A stretch of DNA of 64,000 nt from an uncultured Pseudomonadales bacterium (GTDB taxonomy: Bacteria > Pseudomonadota > Gammaproteobacteria > Pseudomonadales > Azotimanducaceae): positions 248,001 to 312,000 of the forward strand of contig OY282430.1 of NCBI GenBank assembly GCA_958296025.1, written 5' to 3'. Positions 46,507 to 58,085 of the stretch are shown here, one piece after another (position 1 is the first letter of the stretch; the number at the start of each line of letters is the position of its first letter). The translations under genes and the position numbers were made by a program. The notes beneath the pieces were generated by a model, which saw nothing but the letters and a program-made list of their open reading frames with translations, was not told the DNA's origin and searched no databases.

Positions 46507-47040
46507 ATGTCCCGAATAGCCGACAAACCAGTGCCGCTGCCGTCAGGAGTGGAAGTGCGCCTCGCCGATGGCGGCATTCGCGTGTCCGGTGCCAAGGGAA
46601 CCTTGGATCTCGCCATACACAGGGAAGTGGAGGTTGCCCAGAACGATGGAGCCTTGCGGGTGAGGGCGCGGTCCGACGCTAGGAGCGCCAGGGCCTTGGC
46701 CGGCACCTTTCGCTCCCTGATCAGCAACATGGTGCAGGGTGTCAGCGTGGGCTTTGAGAAGAAGCTGCAGCTGCAGGGCGTGGGCTATCGGGCCAGTGTT
46801 CGTGACGCCAACCTGACGCTGCTGCTCGGTTTTTCCCATCCCGTCGAATATCGGCTGCCGGAGGGCGTCACGGCCAGGACGCCTAGCCAAACCGAGATTG
46901 TCCTCTCCGGCGCGGATAAGCAGTTGGTCGGCCAAGTGGGCGCGGAGATTCGCGGCTTCCGCCCGCCGGAGCCCTACAAGGGCAAGGGTGTGCGCTACAC
47001 CGGTGAGCGTGTGCGGCGCAAGGAAGCCAAGAAGAAATAG
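46507..47040 (+). CDS. rplF: 50S ribosomal protein L6
   Basis: A 177-residue protein made of two similar domains near the sarcin-ricin loop. MSRIADKPVPLPSGVEV begins it, and the second domain has VQGVSVGFEKKLQLQGVGYR and RPPEPYKGKGVRYTGE, the latter forming the basic C-terminal tip with EAKKK. Confidence 0.97.
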   Translation: MSRIADKPVPLPSGVEVRLADGGIRVSGAKGTLDLAIHREVEVAQNDGALRVRARSDARSARALAGTFRSLISNMVQGVSVGFEKKLQLQGVGYRASVRDANLTLLLGFSHPVEYRLPEGVTARTPSQTEIVLSGADKQLVGQVGAEIRGFRPPEPYKGKGVRYTGERVRRKEAKKK

Positions 47041-47055
47041 CGGGGCGGCGGGCTA

Positions 47056-47406
47056 GTGGTTAACAAGAGACAGGCGCGGTTGCGGCGCGCCCGGCGCACC
47101 CGCATGAAGATGCGCGAACTGGGCATGCAGCGGTTGACGGTGCATCGGACGCCGCGGCACATGTACGCCCAAGTGATTGCGGCCGATGGCGGCCGGGTGC
47201 TGGTCGAAGCGTCCACCTTGGACGGCAGCCTACGCGGCGGCGCCACCGGCAACGTCAAAGCCGCCGCCAAGGTCGGCGCTCTGATCGCGGAGCGGGCGCA
47301 GAGGGCCGGTGTCGAGCGGGTGGCCTTTGATCGCTCCGGCTACAAGTTTCACGGTCGGGTAAAAGCGCTTGCCGAGGCGGCTCGGGCCGGCGGTTTGGAG
47401 TTTTAG
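47056..47406 (+). CDS. rplR: 50S ribosomal protein L18
   Basis: A 116-residue 5S rRNA-binding protein. [31 protein letters not shown] is the RNA-binding front and [40 protein letters not shown] the typical rear half. It uses a GTG start at 47056 and ends one base before rpsE. Confidence 0.97.
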   Translation: MVNKRQARLRRARRTRMKMRELGMQRLTVHRTPRHMYAQVIAADGGRVLVEASTLDGSLRGGATGNVKAAAKVGALIAERAQRAGVERVAFDRSGYKFHGRVKALAEAARAGGLEF

Positions 47407-47407
47407 G

Positions 47408-47911
47408 ATGGCCTACACTGAAGAGATACGCGAAGAAGGGCTGCAGGAAAAGACCGTCCGGATCAATCGGGTGGCCAAGGCGGTCAAGGGCGGCCGGCTG
47501 TTCGGCTTCACCGCCTTGGCCGTGGTGGGGGACGGCAAGGGCAAGGTCGGCTTCGCACGCGGCAAGGCCCGGGAAGTACCGACGGCCATTCAAAAGGCCA
47601 TGGAGGCCGCCCGCCGCAACATGGTGCAGGTGGAGCTGAACGGGGACACCCTTTGGTATGCGGTGTCGGAACGCCACGGCGCCACCAAGGTCTATATGCA
47701 ACCGGCCTCCGAAGGCACCGGCATCATCGCTGGGGGTGCCATGCGGTCGGTCCTCGATGCGGCCGGTGTGAAAAACGTGCTGGCCAAGTGCTACGGCTCC
47801 ACCAATCCGGACAACGTGGTGCGGGCCACCTTCAACGCCTTGGTCAACATGCGCCCGCCGGCGGCAGTCGCCGCCAAGCGCGGCAAATCGGTGTCGGAGA
47901 TCAGCGCCTGA
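47408..47911 (+). CDS. rpsE: 30S ribosomal protein S5
   Basis: A 167-residue S5, which with S4 influences decoding accuracy and the entry channel. The double-stranded RNA-binding-like part [21 protein letters not shown] and the loop [15 protein letters not shown], where spectinomycin-resistance and ram mutations lie, are intact. ATG 47408 is preceded by GGAG in the rplR tail; the frame extends 13 codons upstream into rplR without family match. Confidence 0.97.
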   Translation: MAYTEEIREEGLQEKTVRINRVAKAVKGGRLFGFTALAVVGDGKGKVGFARGKAREVPTAIQKAMEAARRNMVQVELNGDTLWYAVSERHGATKVYMQPASEGTGIIAGGAMRSVLDAAGVKNVLAKCYGSTNPDNVVRATFNALVNMRPPAAVAAKRGKSVSEISA

Positions 47912-48002
47912 CGGCGGTGGCGCGTTGGTGCAGGCAATAAGGCGAATGCAGGCCATGGCGGGAAACAAAGCGGGTCAGGAGCGGGCACCGGCGGCTAAGG
48001 CC

Positions 48003-48176
48003 ATGATTCGGGTGCAGCAGATCAGAAGCAGTGCTGGACGCTTAAGGAAGCACAAGGCCTGCGTGGCCGGCTTGGGTCTGCGGCGCATCGGCCAGACGGT
48101 GGAGGTGGAGGATACCCCCGCCGTGCGCGGCATGATCCATCGAGTCAGCCACCTCGTTCGGGTGGTTGGGGAGTGA
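48003..48176 (+). CDS. rpmD: 50S ribosomal protein L30
   Basis: From ATG 48003 the product is 57 residues, the usual L30 size, and aligns throughout: [20 protein letters not shown], then [23 protein letters not shown]. The frame is open to a GTG at 47925, with ATGs at 47946 and 47955, which would add a polar 16-26-residue N-terminal extension. No start has a strong ribosome binding site, so the exact beginning is uncertain. Confidence 0.92.
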   Translation: MIRVQQIRSSAGRLRKHKACVAGLGLRRIGQTVEVEDTPAVRGMIHRVSHLVRVVGE

Positions 48177-48181
48177 CGCCC

Positions 48182-48622
48182 ATGCGTTTGAACGAATTGC
48201 GGCCGGCCCAAGGCGCTAAGCGGTCCAAGCGGCGCGTCGGCCGCGGTGCCGGCACGGGTTGGGGCAAGACCTCCGGGCGCGGCCAAAAAGGTCAGAAGGC
48301 CCGTTCCGGGGGCGGTGTGCGGCCGGGCTTTGAAGGCGGCCAGCTGCCCCTGCAGATGCGGGTGCCCAAGTTCGGCTTCCGCTCCCGGGTGGGTGCCGCC
48401 ACTGCGGAGGTTCGTCTCGGTGAACTGGCCAAGGTGGAGGGCGAGGTCGTTGATCTCGAGGCGTTGAAGGCAGCCAACCTAGTTCGCCGGGACAAGAAAC
48501 GGGTGCGCATCGTATTGTCCGGCGCAATCGATCGGGTCGTCAACGTGCGCGGCGCCGACATCCATGTCACCAAGGGCGCTGCCGGCGCCATTATCGCGGC
48601 GGGGGGCAAGGTCGAAGGCTAA
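48182..48622 (+). CDS. rplO: 50S ribosomal protein L15
   Basis: A 146-residue L15. ATG 48182 gives the family start [20 protein letters not shown] with GGGGAG eight bases upstream; a GTG three codons earlier lacks that spacing. The Gly/Arg-rich [20 protein letters not shown] snakes through the 23S core. It precedes secY, as in the spc operon. Confidence 0.96.
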   Translation: MRLNELRPAQGAKRSKRRVGRGAGTGWGKTSGRGQKGQKARSGGGVRPGFEGGQLPLQMRVPKFGFRSRVGAATAEVRLGELAKVEGEVVDLEALKAANLVRRDKKRVRIVLSGAIDRVVNVRGADIHVTKGAAGAIIAAGGKVEG

Positions 48623-48702
48623 CGGGCTTCCTGTCGCCGGCATGCCATTCGGCATGTTCGGGGCGGGCACCGCATATAGCGCTGGACTATTGGAACAAGG
48701 CA

Positions 48703-50025
48703 ATGGCTGTCAATCAAGGACAACTCGGCGGTTCGCAGGCGGGGCTTCGGGATCTGCGCAACCGCCTGCTGTTCGTGCTGGGCGCCTTGCTGGTTTACCG
48801 CATCGGCACCCACATCCCGTTGCCGGGCATCAACCCAGACCGATTGCGGGCGCTGTTCGAGCAAAACCAAGGCGGCATTCTGGAGCTGTTCAACATGTTC
48901 TCCGGCGGCGCCTTGGAGCGGATGAGCATCCTGGCCTTGAATGTGGTGCCCTACATCACCTCCAGCATCATCATGAACCTGATGAGCATGATGTACCCCA
49001 GCCTGCAGCAACTCCGCAAGGAGGGGGAGTCCGGGCGGCGCAAGATCACGCAGTACACCCGCTATGGCACTCTGTTGATCGCCTTCGTGCAAGGCTTGTC
49101 GCTGTCCGTGACCTTGGCTAACCAGGGCTTGGCCTTCTCCACTGGCTTCACCTTCTACTTCGTGGCCACCACTACCTTGGTCACTGGCGCACTGTTCATG
49201 ATGTGGCTTGGGGAGCAGATCACCGAGCGCGGCGTCGGCAATGGCATCTCGCTGATCATCTTCTCCGGCATCGTCTCCGGCTTCCCGGCCGCCATCGGTC
49301 AGTCTTTCGAGGCCGCCCGGCAAGGGGACATCAACATCATCGCCCTGCTGGCCATCGCCATGCTGGCGGTGCTGGTGGTCAGCTTCGTCGTGTTCGTGGA
49401 GCGCGGCCAAAGGCGCGTCACCGTCAACTACGCCAAGCGGCAGCAGGGCCGGCGCGTCTATCAAGGCCAAGCCAGCCACCTGCCGCTGAAGATCAACATG
49501 GCCGGAGTCATCCCCGCCATCTTCGCTTCCAGCCTGCTGTTGGCGCCGGCCTCAGTTGCCCAGTGGTTTGGCCAGGGGCCGGGGTTGGGCTGGCTGCAGC
49601 AGGTGGCCTTGGTGCTGTCGCCCGGTCAGCCACTGTACATCCTGATGTTCGCCGGGGGCATCATCTTCTTCAGTTTCTTCTACACCGCCATTCAGTTTGA
49701 TCCGAAGGACATCGCGGACAACCTGAAACGCCAGGGCGCCTATGTGCCCGGCATTCGCCCAGGCCAGCAAACGGCCCGCTACATTGACGACGTGGTCACC
49801 CGGCTGACCGTTTTCGGTGCCCTATACGTCACCCTCGTGTGCCTGCTGCCGGAGTTCATGGTGGTGGCCTCGAACGTCACCTTCCAGCTTGGTGGCACGG
49901 CGCTACTGATCGTTGTGGTGGTCGCCATGGATTTTATGTCCCAAGTGCAGGCGCACCTGATGTCCAGCCAGTACGCCAAGTTGATGGAGAAATCCAATCT
50001 CAAGGGCTTTGGCCGACGTCGTTAG
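48703..50025 (+). CDS. secY: Preprotein translocase subunit SecY
   Basis: A 440-residue channel protein with ten membrane helices. The plug and lateral gate region includes [29 protein letters not shown], and cytoplasmic loops that bind SecA and the ribosome include [14 protein letters not shown] and [23 protein letters not shown]. It pairs with SecE encoded at 21959. Length and topology are normal. Confidence 0.98.
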   Translation: MAVNQGQLGGSQAGLRDLRNRLLFVLGALLVYRIGTHIPLPGINPDRLRALFEQNQGGILELFNMFSGGALERMSILALNVVPYITSSIIMNLMSMMYPSLQQLRKEGESGRRKITQYTRYGTLLIAFVQGLSLSVTLANQGLAFSTGFTFYFVATTTLVTGALFMMWLGEQITERGVGNGISLIIFSGIVSGFPAAIGQSFEAARQGDINIIALLAIAMLAVLVVSFVVFVERGQRRVTVNYAKRQQGRRVYQGQASHLPLKINMAGVIPAIFASSLLLAPASVAQWFGQGPGLGWLQQVALVLSPGQPLYILMFAGGIIFFSFFYTAIQFDPKDIADNLKRQGAYVPGIRPGQQTARYIDDVVTRLTVFGALYVTLVCLLPEFMVVASNVTFQLGGTALLIVVVVAMDFMSQVQAHLMSSQYAKLMEKSNLKGFGRRR

Positions 50026-50073
50026 GCGAGGCTTAGCGTTTCGGACGGGAAAGTTTAGGCAAGGAGAACGGAA

Positions 50074-50190
50074 ATGAAGGTTCGCGCCTCGGTCAAAAAA
50101 ATTTGCCGCAACTGCAAGATCGTGCGGCGCAGGGGGGTGGTGCGGGTCATCTGCAGCGCCGAGCCTCGGCACAAGCAGCGCCAAGGCTAG
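50074..50190 (+). CDS. rpmJ: 50S ribosomal protein L36
   Basis: A 38-residue protein. It begins [15 protein letters not shown] and keeps the zinc ligands Cys11, Cys14, Cys27 and His33, so it is the zinc-binding (C+) type. AAGGAG lies at 50061-50066. Position between secY and rpsM is the standard site. The last residues RHKQRQG match the family. Confidence 0.97.
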   Translation: MKVRASVKKICRNCKIVRRRGVVRVICSAEPRHKQRQG

Positions 50191-50236
50191 GCAGCCGGCG
50201 CATCCAAGGAGCAACAGGACCCATGGACGGAACATC

Positions 50237-50593
50237 ATGGCCCGCATAGCAGGCGTCAACATACCGGACAACAAGCAGGCCGGCGTGTCCCTCACCTACA
50301 TCTACGGTGTGGGGCGCAGCGCCGCTGCCCGTCTGTGCGCCGCGGCGGGGGTGGACCCAGGAGCCAAAATCCAGGATCTCTCCGAAGCGGATCACGACGC
50401 CCTGCGCAGCGAGGTCGCCAAACTACAGGTGGAGGGGGACCTGCGCCGGGAAGTGAACATGAACGTCAAGCGCCTGATGGACCTCGGCTGCTACCGCGGC
50501 CTGCGCCATCGGCGCGGATTGCCCGCCAACGGGCAGCGAACACGCACCAACGCACGCACCCGCAAGGGGCCTCGGCGTCCTATTCGTAAGTAG
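50237..50593 (+). CDS. rpsM: 30S ribosomal protein S13
   Basis: A 118-residue S13 of the head, forming intersubunit bridges and contacting P-site tRNA by its tail. [25 protein letters not shown] starts it and [31 protein letters not shown] ends it. It heads the alpha operon, with an AAGGAG 27 bases upstream and CATC between. Confidence 0.98.
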   Translation: MARIAGVNIPDNKQAGVSLTYIYGVGRSAAARLCAAAGVDPGAKIQDLSEADHDALRSEVAKLQVEGDLRREVNMNVKRLMDLGCYRGLRHRRGLPANGQRTRTNARTRKGPRRPIRK

Positions 50594-50628
50594 TTGGCGG
50601 CTCAAGGAAGCAAGCGGAACAAGCGATC

Positions 50629-51003
50629 ATGGCGGAACGAAAGAAAGTCAAGCGGATGGTGACGGATGGCATCGCACACATTCACGCCTCCTTCAACAAC
50701 ACCATCATAACCATCACCGACCGGCAGGGTAACGCTCTATGCTGGACCACGGCCGGCGGCTCCGGCTTTCGCGGCTCGCGCAAGAGTACGCCGTTCGCGG
50801 CCCAAGTGGCGGCCGAACGCGCCAGCACCCAAGCCTTGGATATGGGCATGAAGAGCGTGGATGTCCTGGTCAGGGGGCCGGGGCCGGGTCGGGAGTCGGC
50901 GGTGCGGGCGCTCAACGCCGCCGGGCTGCGCATCAACAGCATCGCCGACGTCACCCCCATTCCGCACAACGGCTGCCGCCCGCCGAAACGGCGGCGGGGC
51001 TAG
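50629..51003 (+). CDS. rpsK: 30S ribosomal protein S11
   Basis: A 124-residue platform protein near the mRNA exit. [21 protein letters not shown] and the closing [18 protein letters not shown] are strongly conserved, the latter near-invariant in bacteria. It follows rpsM after 35 bases. Confidence 0.98.
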   Translation: MAERKKVKRMVTDGIAHIHASFNNTIITITDRQGNALCWTTAGGSGFRGSRKSTPFAAQVAAERASTQALDMGMKSVDVLVRGPGPGRESAVRALNAAGLRINSIADVTPIPHNGCRPPKRRRG

Positions 51004-51041
51004 CGGCGCATGGCTGGCCAAGTCGGCTCGGAGGCAAACCA

Positions 51042-51677
51042 ATGGCTCGATACTTAGGACCGAAACTCAAGCTGTCTCGCCGTGAGGGAACGGACCTGTA
51101 CCTCAAGAGCGGCGTTCGCCCGATCGACGCCAAGTGCAAGTTCGAGAAGCCGCCGGGGGAGCACGGCGAGCGGCGCATCGGCCGGCCCACGGATTACGCC
51201 AAGCAGTTGCGGGAAAAGCAGAAGGTGCGGCGGCTTTACGGCGTTCTGGAGAAGCAGTTCCGCAACTATTACAAGGAGGCCGCTCGGCGCAAGGGCGCCA
51301 CCGGCGAGAACCTACTGCGCCTGCTGGAGGGGCGGTTGGACAACGTGGTCTATCGCATGGGCTTCGGCGCCACCCGGGCTGAAGCGCGGCAATTGGTGTC
51401 GCATCAGTCCATCACCATTAACGGCAAGATGGTCAACATTCCTTCCTACCAAGTCCGCGCCGGGGATGTCATTGGCGTGGCGCCGCAGTCCTGTCGCCAA
51501 CTACGCATTCGCTCCGCGCTGCAAATGGCCGAGCAGCGGGCGCAAGTGGATTGGGTGGATATGGAAGTGGACTTGGACAAGGGCACCATTGAGGGCGTTT
51601 ACCGTCGGCCCCCGGACCGCAGCGAGTTGCCCGGTGAAATCAATGAGAACCTTATCGTGGAGCTGTACTCCAAGTAG
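51042..51677 (+). CDS. rpsD: 30S ribosomal protein S4
   Basis: A 211-residue S4, an assembly initiator that represses the alpha operon in E. coli. [20 protein letters not shown] and [20 protein letters not shown] are almost identical to E. coli, one of the clearest signs of a gammaproteobacterial host. It is of the zinc-free type. ATG 51042 is preceded by GGAGGC; an open frame running back into rpsK is not used. Confidence 0.98.
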   Translation: MARYLGPKLKLSRREGTDLYLKSGVRPIDAKCKFEKPPGEHGERRIGRPTDYAKQLREKQKVRRLYGVLEKQFRNYYKEAARRKGATGENLLRLLEGRLDNVVYRMGFGATRAEARQLVSHQSITINGKMVNIPSYQVRAGDVIGVAPQSCRQLRIRSALQMAEQRAQVDWVDMEVDLDKGTIEGVYRRPPDRSELPGEINENLIVELYSK

Positions 51678-51743
51678 CTTGGCGTATGGCTGCTTGAAGT
51701 TTGTCGAAACCGCGCCTGCAACATCAAGATCGGAGAACGAAAC

Positions 51744-52757
51744 ATGGCTCAGCCGCTACAGTCATTGTTGGACATGCCAACCACTAAAAAGATGGAGATC
51801 CAGCAAGTCAGTCCCACCCGGTCCAAGATCAGCATTGAGCCCTACGAACGGGGGTTTGGGCACACCATCGGCAACACCTACCGCCGCATCCTGCTGTCCT
51901 CCATTCCGGGTGCCGCCATCACCGAGGTGATGATCGACAACGTCCAGCACGAATATGAAACCTTGGAGGGCGTGCGCGAGGACGTCATCAACATCCTGCT
52001 GAACCTGAAAGGTCTCGCCGTGATCATGCACGACGTGGAGGAGGCCAGCATCACCCTGTCCCGCACCGGCAAAGAGGATGAGACGATCGTCCGCGCAGCG
52101 GATTTCACCCTCACCCAAGATGTGGAGATCGTCAATTCGGACCATGTGATCTGCACCCTGAACCGAGGCGGCGCCATCCGCCTGGAGGCCAAGGTCACCC
52201 GCGGGCGCGGCTATGTGCCGGCGGGCGACTTGGAGTGGGATGAAGAGGAGGAGTCCAAGCCCATTGGAGTGCTGCGGCTGGACGCCACCTACAGCCCGAT
52301 ACGCCGAGTGGCCTACAGCGTGGAGAACGCCCGGGTTGAGCAGCGCACCGACCTCGACAAGCTGATTCTGGACGTGGAGACCAACGGCGCCATCAGCCCG
52401 GAGGACTGCATGCGCGAGGCGGAGCGCATCCTGCACGAACAGGCTGTGTTCGCGGACACTCGCGCCCGCCAGCCGACGGTGGATGCGCCGGAGAGGCCCG
52501 TCGATCCATTGCTGGTGCGCCCGGTGGATGACTTGGAGCTCACCGTCCGCTCCGCCAATTGCCTCAAGGCCGAAAACATCAACTACATCGGCGATCTGGT
52601 GCAACGCACCGAGGTGGAGCTGTTGAAAACGCCGAATTTGGGCAAGAAGTCGCTCACGGAGATCAAGGAGGTCCTGAAGTCTCGGGAGCTATCCTTGGGG
52701 ATGCGCTTGGAGAACTGGCCGCCCAGGCATCTGCGCACCGAAGACAAGGTGGCTTAA
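51744..52757 (+). CDS. rpoA: DNA-directed RNA polymerase subunit alpha
   Basis: A 337-residue subunit. The N-terminal domain (about 1-240) dimerises and assembles beta and beta', with [22 protein letters not shown]. The C-terminal domain (about 255-325) contains [20 protein letters not shown], the surface that binds UP elements and activators, including the key Arg. The acidic patch [15 protein letters not shown] is a small family variation. It lies between rpsD and rplQ. Confidence 0.98.
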   Translation: MAQPLQSLLDMPTTKKMEIQQVSPTRSKISIEPYERGFGHTIGNTYRRILLSSIPGAAITEVMIDNVQHEYETLEGVREDVINILLNLKGLAVIMHDVEEASITLSRTGKEDETIVRAADFTLTQDVEIVNSDHVICTLNRGGAIRLEAKVTRGRGYVPAGDLEWDEEEESKPIGVLRLDATYSPIRRVAYSVENARVEQRTDLDKLILDVETNGAISPEDCMREAERILHEQAVFADTRARQPTVDAPERPVDPLLVRPVDDLELTVRSANCLKAENINYIGDLVQRTEVELLKTPNLGKKSLTEIKEVLKSRELSLGMRLENWPPRHLRTEDKVA

Positions 52758-52787
52758 GGGTCGGCGCGGCGAATCAGGGAGGCAGCC

Positions 52788-53396
52788 ATGCGGCACCGGA
52801 AAAGTGGGCGGCACCTCAACCGCACCAGTACCCATCGCCGAGCGATGTTCCGCAACATGGCGGCGTCGCTGATCGAGCATGAATTGATCAAGACCACCCT
52901 GCCCAAGGCTAAGGAACTACGCCGCGTGGTGGAGCCGCTGATCACCTTGGCCAAGCACGACAGCGTAGCTAACCGCCGCCTCGCCTTCGCCCGCACCCGC
53001 AACGCCGCAGCGGTGGCTAAGCTGTTCACCGACCTCGGCCCCCGCTACGTTGAGCGCCCCGGCGGCTATACCCGCATCCTCAAGTGCGGCCACCGCCGCG
53101 GAGACGCCGCTCCCATGGCCTATGTCGAGTTGATCAACCGCCCCCTGCCAACCCCGGATGAGGACGAGGTGCAGGAGCTGCCGGCGGCGTCCCGAGAAGC
53201 GTCTCAAGCAGCGCCGGCTGCTGCCCCAGCCAAGGCTGCCGCGGCGGACCCGGCTGCAAGCACGGTGGAGCAGGAGGTGCCCTCCGTTCAAGGCGAGGCA
53301 GTGGATGCCGCCGCCGAAAGCGCCGCGTCATCAGCGCTGGAAACCGCCCCATCAGGGGACGCGGCCGCCGCAGACACCGACCAACCAGAGAAATAG
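52788..53396 (+). CDS. rplQ: 50S ribosomal protein L17 with long C-terminal extension
   Basis: The first ~125 residues are a standard L17 ([61 protein letters not shown]). The remaining ~75 residues are low-complexity, rich in Ala, Glu, Pro and Ser, and carry a strong negative charge, giving 202 residues where E. coli has 127. Such tails are probably disordered; no function is assigned. It ends the alpha operon only 8 bases before the uvrA stop on the other strand. Confidence 0.95.
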   Translation: MRHRKSGRHLNRTSTHRRAMFRNMAASLIEHELIKTTLPKAKELRRVVEPLITLAKHDSVANRRLAFARTRNAAAVAKLFTDLGPRYVERPGGYTRILKCGHRRGDAAPMAYVELINRPLPTPDEDEVQELPAASREASQAAPAAAPAKAAAADPAASTVEQEVPSVQGEAVDAAAESAASSALETAPSGDAAAADTDQPEK

Positions 53397-53404
53397 CGGC
53401 AACC

Positions 53405-56248
<2,844 letters not shown>

Positions 56249-56313
56249 ATTTGCGCCTGCCCGGTCAGCGAAAGTCAAACCGCCAACGGTAAAGGGTGCG
56301 GCGGCGCGGGGCA

Positions 56314-56343
56314 AGCGCGTTGCCGGTGTGTGTCAAACCAAAG
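56314..56343. repeat. 30-base direct repeat flanking the insertion sequence, left copy
   Basis: The 30 bases here recur exactly at 57849-57878. The first half is flanking DNA; the second half (from TGTCA at 56331) coincides with the element's left end. Long target duplications of about 27 bp are known for IS1202-group elements. Because the right copy continues into another IS-end-like sequence, the exact duplication length is uncertain. Confidence 0.7.
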
Positions 56344-57849
56344 TAGAAATGTCCCCTTTTCTCCAAAGTTAAAATGTCCCCTTCCCTGTTTTCCGTTCCC
56401 AAGCGGACGTTGCTGGATTCGCCGGGGGGCGGCGGGGCCGTGAACGGAGGGAGCGGAGCGACCGGAGGTCACGGCCCCGCCGCGGCGCGCTCGGCGCCGA
56501 CGCGCGCCGCCCGCCTCCAAGGATGGTCCGGGGCGGGCTTCCAGTTCGGGCGCGCCTGTTGGCGCGCCTTGGCCCGGTCCACCGCATGGCGGACGCTCTT
56601 TTCGTCCTCCACGGAAACGGGCGGCTCCCCCTCGGCCAGCACCCGGAACGCAAGCGGCCGCCCGTCCCGAAGGATCGCCACCCGCCCGTCGAAGCCCTCG
56701 CAGACCGTCACCCGGGCGCCGCGCAGTCCGTAGCCTTGGCCCCGAACCTGGATCTGGTGCTCCCGACCGCGGTAGCGGAGCGTCAGGCTCCTCGACACCT
56801 TGCGCGTCGAGTGCAGGGACAGGATCAGGCCCAGCTCCGCCGCGTCGTGCAGCACCGGCCGGTGCGCGTCCGCCGGGCAAAGGGGCTCCACCGCGAAGCG
56901 CCGGTTGTGGTCCTCCATGAACTCCGGCAGGAAGGCGTTGCCGGCCTCCATGCCGTCGATGCCCCGCAGCCGCATCTCCTTGACCAAACGGTCCTGCAGC
57001 GTCCCGTTGGCCCGCTCCACCCGCCCCTTCGCCTGCGGGCTGCCCGCATGGATCGGCTCGATGTCCAGCGTCCTCAGCGCCCGCCCGAACTGCGTCAGCT
57101 CCCCCTCGCGCTCCCGATGGTTCACCCGGAAGACCCCATGCTTGTCCGAATAAACCGCCACCGGGCGGCCATGCCCGTCCAAGTGGCCGCGCAGCACCTC
57201 CATGTAGGCCTCGGTGGTCTCCGCCGGGACGAACCGCAGCGCCAGAAGCCGGCTGGTCGCGTCGTCGATGAACACGATCAGCGAGCACCGCGGCCCCCGG
57301 TCCTCGAACCAGGCGTGCTCCGAGCCGTCGACCTGAACCAGCTCCCCGAAGCACGGACGACGGGGGCGCCTCTGGCGAACCGGCGCCCCCCGGCGCGGCT
57401 TGGCCCGCCGCAGGCCATCCTCAAGCATCCACTTGCGCAGCGTCTCCGCCGACAGCCTGAAGCCGTGAACCTCCACCAGCTTCTCCCGAGCGAACGTCGG
57501 CCCGAAGTCCGCGTAGCGCTCCCGAACCAAGTCCATCGCCCGCCCGCGCACCTCCGCCGCAATCGCGTTGTTCGACCGCCTCCCCCGACGCCCGGACGTC
57601 AATCCCGCCGCGCCGCGCTCCCGGTAGCGCCGCACCAAGCGCTTGACCTGGCGAACCCCCAAGCCCAAACGCTCCGCCGCCTGACGCTGCCGAACCCGTC
57701 CCTCCGCCGCGTCCCTGACCACGCCAAGCCTGTCCGCCTCCTTGCCGCTCATCAACACCAACCCTTCCGACATCCGTCCGCCCTCCGGCACAGCCAAAAG
57801 GGGACATTTCTACTTTGGAGAAAGGGGACATTACAGCTTTGGGCTGACA
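56331..57849 (-). mobile_element. IS1202-group (ISNCY) insertion sequence
   Basis: The element is about 1.5 kb, bounded by TGTCA (56331) and TGACA (57849). Each end has two tandem copies of a 24-25-base motif containing CAAAG and AATGTCCCCTT: at 56338 and 56363 on the left, and inverted at 57797-57818 and 57821-57842 on the right. They are probably transposase binding sites. A single intact transposase gene fills the interior. Direct repeats flank it. It lies between uvrA and a secreted-protease gene, immediately upstream of uvrA. Confidence 0.85.
56469..57773 (-). CDS. IS1202-group (ISNCY) DDE transposase
   Basis: A 434-residue transposase. Residues about 8-60 are an HTH (MSGKEADRLGVVRDAAEGRV, then RQAAERLGLGVRQVKRLVRRY). 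The integrase core shows Asp in ELVQVDGSEHAWFED, Asp in AVYSDKHGVFRV and Glu in GRVERANGTLQDRLVKEM, a full DDE set. The C-terminal part has RYRGREHQIQVRGQGYGLRG. The ATG at 57773 with GGAGG upstream is chosen; a TTG at 57797 would overlap the terminal repeat. It appears intact and possibly active. Confidence 0.9.
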   Translation of the reverse strand: MSEGLVLMSGKEADRLGVVRDAAEGRVRQRQAAERLGLGVRQVKRLVRRYRERGAAGLTSGRRGRRSNNAIAAEVRGRAMDLVRERYADFGPTFAREKLVEVHGFRLSAETLRKWMLEDGLRRAKPRRGAPVRQRRPRRPCFGELVQVDGSEHAWFEDRGPRCSLIVFIDDATSRLLALRFVPAETTEAYMEVLRGHLDGHGRPVAVYSDKHGVFRVNHREREGELTQFGRALRTLDIEPIHAGSPQAKGRVERANGTLQDRLVKEMRLRGIDGMEAGNAFLPEFMEDHNRRFAVEPLCPADAHRPVLHDAAELGLILSLHSTRKVSRSLTLRYRGREHQIQVRGQGYGLRGARVTVCEGFDGRVAILRDGRPLAFRVLAEGEPPVSVEDEKSVRHAVDRAKARQQARPNWKPAPDHPWRRAARVGAERAAAGP

Positions 57850-57878
57850 GCGCGTTGCCGGTGTGTGTCAAACCAAAG
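57849..57878. repeat. 30-base direct repeat flanking the insertion sequence, right copy
   Basis: Identical to 56314-56343. It is followed without a break by a sequence similar to the element's own end (to about 57896), so target duplication and an older terminal sequence overlap here. Confidence 0.7.
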
Positions 57879-58052
57879 CGGAAATATCCCTTTTTCGCGG
57901 TGTCGGCGGGCGGTTGAATGTTGGAGGGGTCGATTTCGCGGAATCTGCAGCTCCGCTGCCACGGGCGGCAGCGTCGAATCCAGATTCGGGGTCAGGGCAT
58001 GGGCTGCGGGGTGGCCGGGTGACGACCTGCGAGGGCTTTGACGGGCGGATGA
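57866..58052 (+). pseudogene. Remnant of a second, related insertion sequence
   Basis: A degenerate IS end, TGTCAAACCAAAGCGGAAA (57866-57884), is followed by decayed DNA. From about 57944 the plus strand encodes LQLRCHGRQRRIQIRGQG and then, after a frameshift, HGLRGGRVTTCEGFDGRM. The intact transposase has RYRGREHQIQVRGQGYGLRG and ARVTVCEGFDGRVAIL at its C-terminal end, on the other strand. So an older IS1202-type copy in opposite orientation was deleted internally and frameshifted. Confidence 0.7.
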
Positions 58053-58085
58053 GGGTCCTGGGGTTTGCTCAACCGAAAGCTGGGT

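Noticed and set aside
56523-57917. 464-codon plus-strand frame opposite the transposase
   Set aside because: Antisense to a DDE transposase with complete catalytic motifs and rich in Arg, Pro and His; a shadow.
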